NCBI GenBank assembly: GCA_026786065.1
Contig: JAJAYS010000292.1
Location: 1 to 18,267 of the forward strand
Origin: Polaromonas sp.
Lineage (GTDB): Bacteria > Pseudomonadota > Gammaproteobacteria > Burkholderiales > Burkholderiaceae_C
DNA: 18,267 bases
Direction: 5' to 3'
This document shows, piece after piece, positions 1 through 7,388 of this stretch. Made by a program: the position numbers and the translations under genes. The notes beneath the pieces were generated by a model. That model saw only the letters and a list, made by a program, of their open reading frames with translations, ran no database searches and was not told where the DNA came from. Position 1 is the stretch's first letter. Every line of letters starts with the position of its first letter.

Positions 1-402
1 AAGGTCCTCGGACGAGTAGCCAGCGAAGTTGCTCTCCGTTTGCGCGGCAAACACAAGGCCATTTATACGCCTCACGTCGATACCGGTGACTTCATCGTCA
101 TCATCAACGCAGCCCAGCTGCGTGTCACCGGTGCCAAATCGACAGACAAGATTTACTACCGTCACTCCGGTTATCCAGGCGGCATCAGTGCCACCAATTT
201 CCGTGACATGCAGACCAAGTTCCCGGGCCGTGCGCTCGAGAAAGCCGTCAAGGGCATGCTGCCCAAAGGCCCGCTCGGTTACGCAATGATCAAAAAGCTC
301 AAGGTCTATGGCGGTGCCGAGCATCCGCACACCGCACAACAACCCAAAGTGCTCGATATTTCGGGCATCTCGGCAAACGCTCAACGGGAGGCAGCCAAAT
401 GA
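1..402 (+). CDS. rplM: 50S ribosomal protein L13 (5' partial)
   Basis: Large-subunit ribosomal protein L13, an early 23S rRNA-binding assembly protein. The frame is open from the first base of the window and gives 133 residues; the family is about 142 residues, so only about the first nine are missing. Recognisable L13 features are the [15 protein letters not shown] stretch near the start, the central [16 protein letters not shown] segment, the [12 protein letters not shown] motif and the [18 protein letters not shown] segment followed by EHPHTAQQP near the C-terminus. The stop codon overlaps the rpsI start in an ATGA arrangement (399-402), so the two are translationally coupled as in most bacteria. 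The promoter lies outside the window. Confidence 0.97.
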   Translation, partial: KVLGRVASEVALRLRGKHKAIYTPHVDTGDFIVIINAAQLRVTGAKSTDKIYYRHSGYPGGISATNFRDMQTKFPGRALEKAVKGMLPKGPLGYAMIKKLKVYGGAEHPHTAQQPKVLDISGISANAQREAAK

Positions 403-791
403 TTGGTGACTGGAACAATGGCACTGGCCGTCGCAAATCGAGCGTCGCCCGCGTGTTCATGAAAAAGGGCACCGGCAAGATCATGATCAACGAAAAGGAC
501 ATTCGTGTGTTCTTTGGTCGTGAAACCTCCATCATGATCTGCCGACAGCCCCTGTTTTTGACCAACCATGTCGAAACCTTCGACATCATGGTCAATGTGC
601 ACGGCGGTGGTGAATCGGGCCAGGCTGGTGCGGTGCGCCACGGCATCACCCGCGCGCTGATCGACTACGACGAAACCCTGAAGCCGGCACTGAGCCAGGC
701 CGGTTTCGTAACCCGTGATGCACGCGAGGTCGAGCGCAAAAAAGTCGGCTTCCGCTCTGCCCGCCGCCGTAAGCAGTTCAGCAAGCGTTAA
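399..791 (+). CDS. rpsI: 30S ribosomal protein S9
   Basis: Small-subunit ribosomal protein S9, whose basic C-terminal tail reaches the P-site tRNA. The product is 130 residues, the usual bacterial length. It has the N-terminal [13 protein letters not shown] motif, the central [21 protein letters not shown] block, the [18 protein letters not shown] segment and the invariant terminal SKR. It starts at the ATG that overlaps the rplM stop by four bases; no independent Shine-Dalgarno is needed. A strong intrinsic terminator follows 30 bases after the stop, so rplM-rpsI looks like a closed operon separate from the bactofilin gene downstream. Confidence 0.98.
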   Translation: MIGDWNNGTGRRKSSVARVFMKKGTGKIMINEKDIRVFFGRETSIMICRQPLFLTNHVETFDIMVNVHGGGESGQAGAVRHGITRALIDYDETLKPALSQAGFVTRDAREVERKKVGFRSARRRKQFSKR

Positions 792-820
792 ACGCGCCGA
801 GAGCCTTCGGGCTTTGGTCA

Positions 821-856
821 AAGCCGTTTCGGTTCAAGCCGAAGCGGCTTTTTTTT
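821..856 (+). terminator. Rho-independent terminator of rplM-rpsI
   Basis: A 12-bp stem (821-832 with 839-850, one G-T wobble) closes a six-base loop and is followed by a run of eight T (849-856). A smaller hairpin with a TTCG tetraloop sits just upstream at 802-813. The position directly after rpsI and the strength of the T-run make this the operon end. Confidence 0.92.
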
Positions 857-1189
857 GGGCACTCGACACCCTGCGGGGTTTGAGACAGCAATGCGCAGCG
901 AATTTGCCGGCTTATTCCTAAAACTCAATAAAGTTGCATCCAGATGCAAGCGGCGGGCTCTTTCGCCACACTTTGCTGAGCTTCTCGCAGACTACGGCGC
1001 AAAATTGCCAAACAAAAAGAGGGTGGGGCTTGTCTTGAAATTCTGCCTGTTGCGTCGCCGTTGGACGATGACCAAAACCACCGCGGCGACGATGACGGAG
1101 AGCGCCGCAATGCGCTCGGTGCAGACGCTCAGGCTTTAAGACCGGCAAGACCGGCTCAAGAACCTTTGCTGTGTTCAACGAAGATTTAT
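857..1189. other. Non-coding stretch between rpsI terminator and bactofilin gene
   Basis: About 330 bases with no gene I can support. Open frames exist on both strands but start with rare codons, lack ribosome binding sites and encode no recognisable protein. The one ordered element is a perfect inverted repeat, TTGCATC-CA-GATGCAA, at 934-949. Its two-base spacer is too short for an RNA hairpin but suits a dimeric DNA-binding protein. The bactofilin promoter must lie somewhere here; I do not see a convincing sigma-70 pair. Confidence 0.5.
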
Positions 1190-1197
1190 GGAGGAGG
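1190..1197 (+). promoter_or_regulatory. Ribosome binding site deciding the bactofilin start
   Basis: GGAGGAGG lies six bases before the ATG at 1204. A second in-frame ATG at 1198 directly abuts the motif and a GTG at 1171 lies upstream of it, so the spacing selects 1204. Confidence 0.85.
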
Positions 1198-1203
1198 ATG
1201 GTT

Positions 1204-1650
1204 ATGTTTGGAAAAAGAAAGCAGCCGCCGATCAAAAGCTTGATCGCACCCGGCACAACAATCGAGGGAACCTTGACGTTCGGCGACGGAATTCGCATCG
1301 ACGGCATCGTCATCGGCGATATCCGTGCCATGGACGGCAAACCGAGCATGCTGTTTATCAGTGAATCGGCCACCATCACAGGAGCCGTTTATGCGGACCA
1401 CGTCATCGTCAATGGCTGTGTAAAGGGGCCGATCCATGCGGGGGACTTGCTGGAGCTGCAGCCAAAGGCAAAAATAGAAGGCGACGTTTTTTACAAGGCG
1501 CTTGAAATGCATCAGGGCGCCGCGATATTCGGTCAGCTGCGTCCCGCCTCCTACGTTGAACCGGAAGGCAAGCCCGCCTTAAAGCTGGCTGCCATCAAGC
1601 TACAGGGCGTGGAGACGCCCTCTGTGGCCGACAAACTTGCCGCCGGCTGA
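1204..1650 (+). CDS. Bactofilin family (polymer-forming) cytoskeletal protein
   Basis: Bactofilins self-assemble without nucleotide into filaments that act as scaffolds for cell-wall enzymes, stalks or motility machinery. The 148-residue product has the typical form: a short basic N-terminus (MFGKRKQPP), a right-handed beta-helix core of repeated short strands (TTIEGTLTF, IRIDGIVIGDIRA, ITGAVYADHVIVNGCVKGPIHAG, KIEGDVFYKALEMHQGAAIFGQL), and a flexible tail from about residue 115. ATG at 1204 is chosen from the strong GGAGGAGG six bases upstream. It lies between rpsI and erpA on the same strand but has its own long leader. A cell-shape role is inferred from the family only; an M23 peptidase gene lies 2 kb downstream on the opposite strand. 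Confidence 0.9.
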   Translation: MFGKRKQPPIKSLIAPGTTIEGTLTFGDGIRIDGIVIGDIRAMDGKPSMLFISESATITGAVYADHVIVNGCVKGPIHAGDLLELQPKAKIEGDVFYKALEMHQGAAIFGQLRPASYVEPEGKPALKLAAIKLQGVETPSVADKLAAG

Positions 1651-1682
1651 ATAGGGATTCTTGACGGCGTGATGGCCGCCGG

Positions 1683-1705
1683 CCGACCCGGTCTGTGACG
1701 GTCGG
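1683..1705 (+). terminator. Possible weak hairpin after bactofilin gene
   Basis: CCGACC (1683-1688) pairs with GGTCGG (1700-1705) around an 11-base loop. There is no T-run, so it is at best a weak or factor-assisted terminator or an mRNA-stabilising stem. The rest of the 1651-1824 gap shows nothing I recognise apart from the erpA ribosome binding site CAGGAG at 1813-1818. Confidence 0.25.
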
Positions 1706-1824
1706 GTTCCATCGCCGCCGACCGTGGCACAGCCGCACGGGGCGGGGCCGTCTTTACACGCAAGGGGTCCCGGGTTGCTGCCGGTGCGTTACCATTGCAC
1801 TTTGCCCAGTTTCAGGAGTTTTTC

Positions 1825-2190
1825 ATGAGTGCCGTTGCAGAAAATATTCAGTCCGTCATGCCCGACCCTTTCGTCTTTACCGACAGCGCCGCAGCCAAAG
1901 TGGCGGATTTGATCGCCGAAGAGGGTAACCCGGACCTGAAGTTGCGGGTCTTCGTGCAGGGCGGCGGATGCTCCGGTTTCCAGTACGGCTTCACGTTTGA
2001 CGAAGTGACCAACGAGGACGACACCACCATGACAAAAAATGGGGTGTCGCTGCTGATTGACGCGATGAGCTACCAATATTTGGTCGGCGCCGAAATCGAC
2101 TACAAAGACGACCTCGAAGGCGCCCAGTTCGTTATCAAGAACCCCAATTCGACCAGCACCTGTGGCTGTGGTTCAAGCTTTTCGACCTGA
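1825..2190 (+). CDS. erpA: Iron-sulfur cluster insertion protein ErpA (A-type carrier)
   Basis: A-type carrier that binds an Fe-S cluster and delivers it to apo-enzymes, in E. coli including the isoprenoid-pathway IspG/IspH proteins. The product is 121 residues. The three ligand cysteines of the HesB/IscA fold are all visible: C49 in GGGCSGF and C113/C115 in the terminal TCGCGSSF. The start ATG at 1825 is preceded by CAGGAG with six-base spacing; an in-frame TTG at 1795 has no such support. The [15 protein letters not shown] ending is typical of ErpA rather than IscA or SufA. It stands alone, without isc or suf genes, and is followed by a bidirectional terminator. Confidence 0.95.
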   Translation: MSAVAENIQSVMPDPFVFTDSAAAKVADLIAEEGNPDLKLRVFVQGGGCSGFQYGFTFDEVTNEDDTTMTKNGVSLLIDAMSYQYLVGAEIDYKDDLEGAQFVIKNPNSTSTCGCGSSFST

Positions 2191-2213
2191 GCCGACACCC
2201 TACCGACAAAGTA

Positions 2214-2237
2214 AAAAACCGCCTTCGGGCGGTTTTT
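2214..2237. terminator. Bidirectional terminator between erpA and anmK
   Basis: A perfect 10-bp stem, AAAAACCGCC with GGCGGTTTTT, closes a TTCG tetraloop at 2224-2227. The A-run on the left and T-run on the right make it work for both converging genes, erpA (+) and anmK (-). Confidence 0.93.
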
Positions 2238-2262
2238 GCTTTTTGGGGGGCGAATTCGACCA

Positions 2263-2310
2263 GACTCGCATTCTGATTTACAGCGGGATTCACAGCCGGA
2301 TTTACCCAGG
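2263..2310. repeat. Four degenerate 12-bp tandem repeats
   Basis: Four consecutive 12-mers begin with GA(T/C)T: GACTCGCATTCT, GATTTACAGCGG, GATTCACAGCCG and GATTTACCCAGG. They lie in the gap between the terminator and the anmK 3' end. No gene runs through them. A minisatellite remnant is the simplest reading; the first unit is the most divergent. Confidence 0.55.
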
Positions 2311-2338
2311 AGTTGCCAGCGGCAATTCAAATCCGATT

Positions 2339-3520
2339 TCAGGCCAGATAAATCGCCCCCAACACCCGCGCTCCGGCAGCGCCGGTGACGCTGGGCAGGT
2401 TGCCGGTCCGGCCCTGGATGGTTTGGCGGGCCAGCCAGGCGAAGGCGGCGGCTTCGACCTGCAGCGGCGGCAACCCGTGTTCAGCAGATGACGCCACCGC
2501 CACACCCGGCAGGCTGGCTTGCAGCCGCGTCATCAGGTGGGTGTTGAAGGCACCGCCTCCACAGACGATCAGCCTGTCGCTATTTTTTTGATAGCTGCTA
2601 ATTCCCGTTAAACATGGCTGAACCGTGAATTCGGCCAGGGTATTTTGAACGTCCCGGGGATTGCGTGAGGCAAAGGGCTTCAGCTTCGCGGCCAGCCAGT
2701 CGGTGCTGAAGAGGTCGCGGCCGGTGCTCTTGGGCGGGGCTTTGGCAAAGTAGGGCTCGTCCAAAAGATCGACGAGCAGCTCGGGAATCAGCACGCCGCC
2801 AGCCGCCCAGGCACCGACGTCGTCATACGACTGGCCGAGGTGCTGCTGGCACCAGGCGTCCATCAGGGCGTTGCCAGCGCCGCAGTCAAAGCCGAGCACG
2901 GCACCGCCGGACGACGCCGGCGGCAGCAGCGTCAGGTTGGATATGCCCCCCAAGTTCAATACCGCGACCGCCGCGTCGGGCTGCGAAAAAAGGTACTGAT
3001 GAAAGCCGGGTGCCAGCGGTGCGCCCTGGCCGCCAGCGGCGAGGTCGCGGCTGCGGAAATCGGCAACCACCGTCAGGCCGGTCAACTCGGCCAGCCGCGA
3101 CGGGTTGCCCAACTGCAGGGTGTAGCTCTGGTCGCCGCCACACGATGCGCCGGACGCCCGCCCACCAGGCGGCTGGTGGCGCACGGTCTGGCCGTGCGCG
3201 CCTATAGCCACGACCTGCCGGGCCTGAATGCCGCTGACCTGCGCTGTCTGCAGCAGGCTGTGAACCACGCCGGCATAGGCTGCGGCCAGCCTGTTGCCGG
3301 CCAGCGCCGCGCGGTGCAGTTCGTTGTGCGACGGTGAATTGAGCGCCAGCAACTCAGCCCGAAACCCGACATCGAACGCGGCGCTGCTTGCCGCCAGCAC
3401 CTTCAGCCTCTGCGCGGGGGCGGCGGACGGTGTGCTGTCGTCGGGTACGAAAGCGGCCAGTACGCCATCGACACCGTCGAGCGAGGTGCCCGACATCAGG
3501 CCGATATAGAACTCAGTCAT
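2339..3520 (-). CDS. anmK: Anhydro-N-acetylmuramic acid kinase AnmK
   Basis: Cytoplasmic peptidoglycan-recycling enzyme that opens the 1,6-anhydro ring of anhydroMurNAc and phosphorylates it to MurNAc-6-phosphate. The 393-residue product has the family landmarks: the N-terminal phosphate loop MSGTSLDGVD (residues 9-18), GAHGQTVRH (about 108-115), the DFRSRDLAAGGQGAPL block (about 154-169), LNLGGISNLT (about 189-197), FDCGAGNALMD (about 211-221) and VCGGGAFN (about 319-326). ATG at 3520 is preferred over the TTG at 3538 because the conserved N-terminus starts there. Residues about 303-315 (CLTGISSYQKNSD) are encoded by a copy of the dispersed repeat described separately and replace a helix preceding the GGG motif. 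It lies downstream of the M23 peptidase gene on the same strand. Confidence 0.95.
   Translation of the reverse strand: MTEFYIGLMSGTSLDGVDGVLAAFVPDDSTPSAAPAQRLKVLAASSAAFDVGFRAELLALNSPSHNELHRAALAGNRLAAAYAGVVHSLLQTAQVSGIQARQVVAIGAHGQTVRHQPPGGRASGASCGGDQSYTLQLGNPSRLAELTGLTVVADFRSRDLAAGGQGAPLAPGFHQYLFSQPDAAVAVLNLGGISNLTLLPPASSGGAVLGFDCGAGNALMDAWCQQHLGQSYDDVGAWAAGGVLIPELLVDLLDEPYFAKAPPKSTGRDLFSTDWLAAKLKPFASRNPRDVQNTLAEFTVQPCLTGISSYQKNSDRLIVCGGGAFNTHLMTRLQASLPGVAVASSAEHGLPPLQVEAAAFAWLARQTIQGRTGNLPSVTGAAGARVLGAIYLA
2579..2622 (+). repeat. Dispersed repeat, copy A (inside anmK)
   Basis: Reads GCTAT, seven bases, ATAGCTGCTAA, then TTCCCGT and AAACATGGCTGAA. The GCTAT start, TAGCTGCT block, CCCGT block and AACATGGCT tail match copy C (14991-15037); the first half matches copies B and D. 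It runs antisense to anmK and is read through in frame. Confidence 0.75.
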
Positions 3521-3566
3521 GCGGGAAGGCTGCCGCAACCGGTGCGACCTGCAAGGCAGGTACGGG

Positions 3567-4931
3567 CTATTCGGCCCGTGTCTGAGTGATGGTCGAGGCG
3601 GCGAGCAACTGGTTTCTCACGCCGTTGGCCAGCTGGGTGAACACCGGCATTGCCGCTGCCGGAACCGGCACGACTTCGCTTTGCTTTGCCATGGTCATCG
3701 GGTCCTGTTGCACGCCATTGACGCGGAATTCGAGGTGCAGGTGCGGGCCGGTGGACCAGCCGGTAGAGCCGACCAGGCCGATGGTGTCGCTCTGGTTGAC
3801 ATGCTGGCCTTCGCGCACCAGGATTTTGCTCAGGTGAGCGTAAACCGTCTCGTGGTTATTCCGGTGTTTGACGAAAACCACATTGCCATAGCCGTTTTGA
3901 ACCCCGGCGAAGCTCACCACGCCGTCGCCGATGGTGCGGGCCGGCGTGCCGGTTGGGGCGGCGAAGTCGGTGCCCAAGTGGGCGCGCCACTTTTGCAGAA
4001 CAGGGTGCATGCGCATCGAGAAACCGCTGGTTATACGCGAAAACTCCAGCGGCGAGCCCAGATACGCCCGGCGCAGGCTTTTGCCTTCAAGCGAGTAGTA
4101 ACCGCCTTTGAGCGGCGTGCCACTCGCGTCCTTGCCAGCAGGCTGAAACCACATCGCCTGATGGGTTTTGCCGGAGTTGACGAATTCGGCCGAAAGCACC
4201 CGTCCGGGGCGCAGCGGCTCGCCGTCGGCTTCCAGGGTTTCATAGACCACGTTGAAGTGGTCTCCCTTGCGCAGCGCCTGGCGGAAATCGATTTCGCTCG
4301 AAAAAATCTCGGCAAGCTGCACTGCAACGGTATCTGGAATGCGGGCCTGGTCGGTGGCCGCGAACAGCGAGGTCTGGATGCTGCCGCTGGCGAGCTGCGC
4401 GGTGCTGGTGTAAGGGGCGGTTTCAACACGGGCGGTAAAACCGGCGCCGCTGCGCTCGACCACCAGCCGGTTGAACAGCGTGGCGTTGTCGGTGGCCCAG
4501 CGCATGCTGAGCTTGACGAGCTGCTGGTTGTCACTGGCTTCGGCGATCACGGTTTTGCCGGGGCGCCCTGCCAGAATCAGTTGGGCTTGCGGGTCACGCC
4601 GCAAAAAGGCAACGGCCGCCGGATCGCTGATGTTCAGGCGCCACAGCAGCGCCTCGGCGGTGTCGCTGCTGCGGGTGGTTTCGGTGCGGAAAAGGTTGAA
4701 ACGAAAATCGGCCAGGCTGTCAAGTTGCGCCGTGGTTGGGGCTACTTCGATCGTCTCGACGATCTGGCGAACCGGCAGGTCGGCGGCGTCGGGCGCGAGC
4801 GGAGCCACGCCGAAGGCCGTCACTCCGGTGCCCAGAAGCAGCACCGCAAGCGCCACCGTCACGCGCTGTGAGTGCTGTTGCAACTGCGCCCGCAACAACG
4901 GTCCAGAAATAAACAGATAGGGAAGGGGCAA
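3567..4931 (-). CDS. M23 family metallopeptidase, membrane anchored (LytM type)
   Basis: Periplasmic murein endopeptidase-like protein, or a degenerate activator of one. From the proposed start it is 454 residues: a hydrophobic segment at about 24-45 ([20 protein letters not shown]), a long OapA/LysM-like central region, then a LytM domain with H319 and D322 of HxxxD (HLGTD), H366 in YAHL, and H397/H399 in HLHLE. All zinc and catalytic residues are present, so it should be active. No ATG begins the frame. I prefer TTG at 4931, which has AGGA six bases upstream; a GTG at 5048 and a TTG at 4898 are alternatives, so the first 50 or so residues are uncertain. Divergent from tyrS and upstream of anmK; the pair suggests wall turnover plus recycling. 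Confidence 0.88.
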   Translation of the reverse strand: MPLPYLFISGPLLRAQLQQHSQRVTVALAVLLLGTGVTAFGVAPLAPDAADLPVRQIVETIEVAPTTAQLDSLADFRFNLFRTETTRSSDTAEALLWRLNISDPAAVAFLRRDPQAQLILAGRPGKTVIAEASDNQQLVKLSMRWATDNATLFNRLVVERSGAGFTARVETAPYTSTAQLASGSIQTSLFAATDQARIPDTVAVQLAEIFSSEIDFRQALRKGDHFNVVYETLEADGEPLRPGRVLSAEFVNSGKTHQAMWFQPAGKDASGTPLKGGYYSLEGKSLRRAYLGSPLEFSRITSGFSMRMHPVLQKWRAHLGTDFAAPTGTPARTIGDGVVSFAGVQNGYGNVVFVKHRNNHETVYAHLSKILVREGQHVNQSDTIGLVGSTGWSTGPHLHLEFRVNGVQQDPMTMAKQSEVVPVPAAAMPVFTQLANGVRNQLLAASTITQTRAE

Positions 4932-5122
4932 GAGAATTCCTGAAATCAAAACGGCGGCGGCGCGGAAGCTGGCGAGCGGGGCCAGGGAACGACGGCCGGG
5001 TGTCAAAAGGTCCGCCCTTGCTATGCTCAAGAGCAAATTGCAGGCCACCTAAAATGGGCGGCGGCGGACAAAAGAGTTGGATTATAGAGGCCACTTTTTA
5101 CCCCACCCGGCAAAAAATCCTT

Positions 5123-6355
5123 ATGAATCAAGAACTTGTTACGGAATTTACCGCATCCGACCGGGTGCGCGAGGCCCTCGCGGTGTCGCTGCGCGGCTGC
5201 GATGAGCTGCTGCCCGAAGCCGAATGGCTGAAAAAACTGGTCCGCAGCGAGGCCACCGGCACCCCGCTGCGCATCAAACTGGGCCTGGACCCGACCGCCC
5301 CCGACATTCATGTCGGACACACGGTGGTGCTGAACAAAATGCGGCAGCTACAGGATCTGGGCCACAGCGTGATTTTCCTGATCGGCGACTTCACGACGCT
5401 GATCGGCGACCCCTCCGGCCGAAACACCACCCGGCCACCGCTGAGCCGCGAGCAAATCGAAGCCAATGCTCAGACCTACTACCGGCAGGCCAGCCTGGTG
5501 CTGGACCCGGCCCGAACCGAGATTCGTTACAACAGCGAATGGAGCGACCCGCTAGGGGCGAGGGGCATGATCGAACTGGCGGCCAAATACAACGTCGCCC
5601 GCATGATGGAGCGGGACGACTTCAGCCGGCGCTTCAAGGCCGGCCAGACCATCAGCGTCCATGAGTTTTTATACCCGCTGATGCAGGGCTATGACTCGGT
5701 GGCGCTCAAGAGCGACCTGGAGCTGGGCGGCACCGACCAGAAATTCAATCTGCTGGTCGGCCGGCATCTGCAGGCTGAATACGGCCAGGAGCCCCAGTGC
5801 ATCCTGACGATGCCGCTGCTCGAAGGGCTGGATGGCGTCGAAAAAATGTCGAAAAGCAAAAACAATTACATCGGCATCTCGGAAGACCCCAACAGCATGT
5901 TCGCCAAGGTGCTGAGCATTTCCGACGTGCTAATGTGGAAGTGGTACACGCTGCTGTCCTTCAAAACTGAGGCAAACATCGTCGCGCTGAAGGCCGAAGT
6001 CGAAGGCGGGCGCAACCCGAAAGACGCCAAGGTCGCGCTGGCCAAAGAGATCACTGCGCGCTTTCATTCGCCAGCGGCGGCCGACGCGGCCGAGCAGGAC
6101 TTCACCAACCGCAGCCAGGGCGGCGTGCCCGACGAGATTGCCGAGGTAACGCTGGCTGGCGCGCCTATGGGCGTTGCCGCGCTGCTGAAGGCGGCCGGGC
6201 TGGCACCATCGGGCAGCGAAGCCTCCCGGCTGATCGACGGCGGCGGGGTGCGCATCGATGGCGGCGTGGTCAGCGACAAGGCCTTGAAGCTGGCTGCGGG
6301 CAGCTATGTGCTGCAGGTCGGCAAACGGCGTTTTGCCAGGGTCACGCTGGCCTGA
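5123..6355 (+). CDS. tyrS: Tyrosyl-tRNA synthetase
   Basis: Class I aminoacyl-tRNA synthetase charging tRNA-Tyr. The 410-residue product has the HIGH-type signature as HVGH (residues 63-66), the [13 protein letters not shown] loop (about 88-100), QGYDSVAL and GGTDQKFN in the tyrosine pocket (about 188-209), and the KMSKS loop at 241-245. A C-terminal S4 RNA-binding domain runs from about 345 ([17 protein letters not shown]). The sequence resembles the TyrRS subtype common in betaproteobacteria. ATG at 5123 is chosen because family similarity begins there; the frame is open upstream but the leader does not look like protein. The Shine-Dalgarno is weak. Confidence 0.97.
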   Translation: MNQELVTEFTASDRVREALAVSLRGCDELLPEAEWLKKLVRSEATGTPLRIKLGLDPTAPDIHVGHTVVLNKMRQLQDLGHSVIFLIGDFTTLIGDPSGRNTTRPPLSREQIEANAQTYYRQASLVLDPARTEIRYNSEWSDPLGARGMIELAAKYNVARMMERDDFSRRFKAGQTISVHEFLYPLMQGYDSVALKSDLELGGTDQKFNLLVGRHLQAEYGQEPQCILTMPLLEGLDGVEKMSKSKNNYIGISEDPNSMFAKVLSISDVLMWKWYTLLSFKTEANIVALKAEVEGGRNPKDAKVALAKEITARFHSPAAADAAEQDFTNRSQGGVPDEIAEVTLAGAPMGVAALLKAAGLAPSGSEASRLIDGGGVRIDGGVVSDKALKLAAGSYVLQVGKRRFARVTLA

Positions 6356-6416
6356 GCCTGCGCGCCGCACTGGCGCTACGATGGACAGAACTTTCTTTTT
6401 TTCGAGACGCTGGCTC

Positions 6417-7331
6417 ATGCCTTTTTTGTCCCTGCAGGCCCTGACGCCCCAGCGCCTGCTGAAGGCGTCTATCGGCGTCGCCGTGCTCACCATCGTGCTG
6501 AAAACCTGGGCTTGGTACATCACCGACTCGGTGGGGCTGCTGTCGGACGCGATGGAATCGTTCGTCAACCTGGCCAGCGCGATGTTCGGGCTGGCGATGG
6601 TCACCATCGCCCAGCGGCCGGCCGACGACGACCACCCCTACGGCCACCACAAGGCAGAGTACTTTTCCTCGGGCTTCGAGGGCGCGCTCATCATCGCCGC
6701 AGCGCTCGCCATCATCTGGGCTGCGGGGCACAGGTTGATCAATCCCCAGCCAATACAGCAGGTCGGCTGGGGCTTGGGCCTGTCGGTCATCAGTTCGGCC
6801 TTCAACGGCTTGCTGGCCTGGGCGATGTTTTCGTCGGCCAGGGTGCATCGCTCGATGGCCTTGCAGGCCGGCGCCAAGCACCTTGTCACCGATGTCTGGA
6901 CCTCGGTTGGCGTGGTTGTCGGCATCACGGCCGTCGCGCTGACCGGCTGGCTGTGGCTCGATGCAGTGGTGGCCATCGGCGTGGCGCTGAATATTTTGCG
7001 CGAGGGCCTTCACCTGGTTTGGCGCTCGTCGCAGGGTCTGATGGACGAGGCGGTCGAGCCTGAGGTGCTGGATGAGATCAAAAAGACGCTGCAAGGCTTT
7101 GAGCACCCTACCATCCGCTTCGACCACCTGGCGACGCGGCGTTCTGGCAAGCGGCGCTTTGTCGATTTGCACATGCACATGCCGCCTGCGTGGTCGCTGG
7201 GCCGGGCGGCGGCGGTGCGGGCCAGTGTCGAGCAGGCGCTGATGAGCGCCGTGCCCGGTCTGCGGGCGACGATTCAATTGCTCCCCTCCGACGTCGAATC
7301 GCATTTCGACGCCGAGAGGGATTTGATTTGA
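6417..7331 (+). CDS. Cation diffusion facilitator family transporter
   Basis: Inner-membrane divalent-metal/proton antiporter of the CDF family, exporting a metal such as Zn, Fe, Mn or Co; the substrate cannot be set from sequence. About 304 residues. Several hydrophobic spans are visible (ASIGVAVLTIVLKTWAW, ALIIAAALAIIWAAG, GLGLSVISSAFNGLLAWAMF, VGVVVGITAVALTGWLWL), with the family signature SVGLLSDAMESFVNLAS in TM2, the HPYGHHKAEYFSSGFEG loop and the HLVTD metal site (HxxxD) in TM5. The cytoplasmic C-terminal ferredoxin-like domain follows (FVDLHMHMP). ATG at 6417 fits family N-termini; ATG at 6381 would add 12 residues. It follows tyrS by about 60 bases and may be co-transcribed. Confidence 0.92.
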   Translation: MPFLSLQALTPQRLLKASIGVAVLTIVLKTWAWYITDSVGLLSDAMESFVNLASAMFGLAMVTIAQRPADDDHPYGHHKAEYFSSGFEGALIIAAALAIIWAAGHRLINPQPIQQVGWGLGLSVISSAFNGLLAWAMFSSARVHRSMALQAGAKHLVTDVWTSVGVVVGITAVALTGWLWLDAVVAIGVALNILREGLHLVWRSSQGLMDEAVEPEVLDEIKKTLQGFEHPTIRFDHLATRRSGKRRFVDLHMHMPPAWSLGRAAAVRASVEQALMSAVPGLRATIQLLPSDVESHFDAERDLI

Positions 7332-7388
7332 TCGGCAGTAACCGTAACCGGCCCGGTGAGCACTTCAAATAAAGGGAGAACATAGCGC

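Noticed and set aside
855..1139. Small open frame of 94 codons after the rpsI terminator
   Set aside because: It starts with TTG inside the terminator T-run, has no ribosome binding site and no recognisable sequence.
3519..4871. A 450-codon open frame on the + strand opposite the M23 peptidase gene
   Set aside because: The opposite strand encodes an M23 domain with all metal ligands; this frame has no recognisable domain.
5081..5088. TATAAT-like hexamers on both strands between the M23 gene and tyrS
   Set aside because: Good -10 matches, but no acceptable -35 box at 16-18 bp spacing in either direction, so no promoter is called.
6342..7304. A 320-codon open frame on the minus strand opposite the CDF transporter gene
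   Set aside because: Rich in Arg/His/Gln as antisense shadows of GC-rich membrane proteins usually are; the sense strand has strong CDF signatures.
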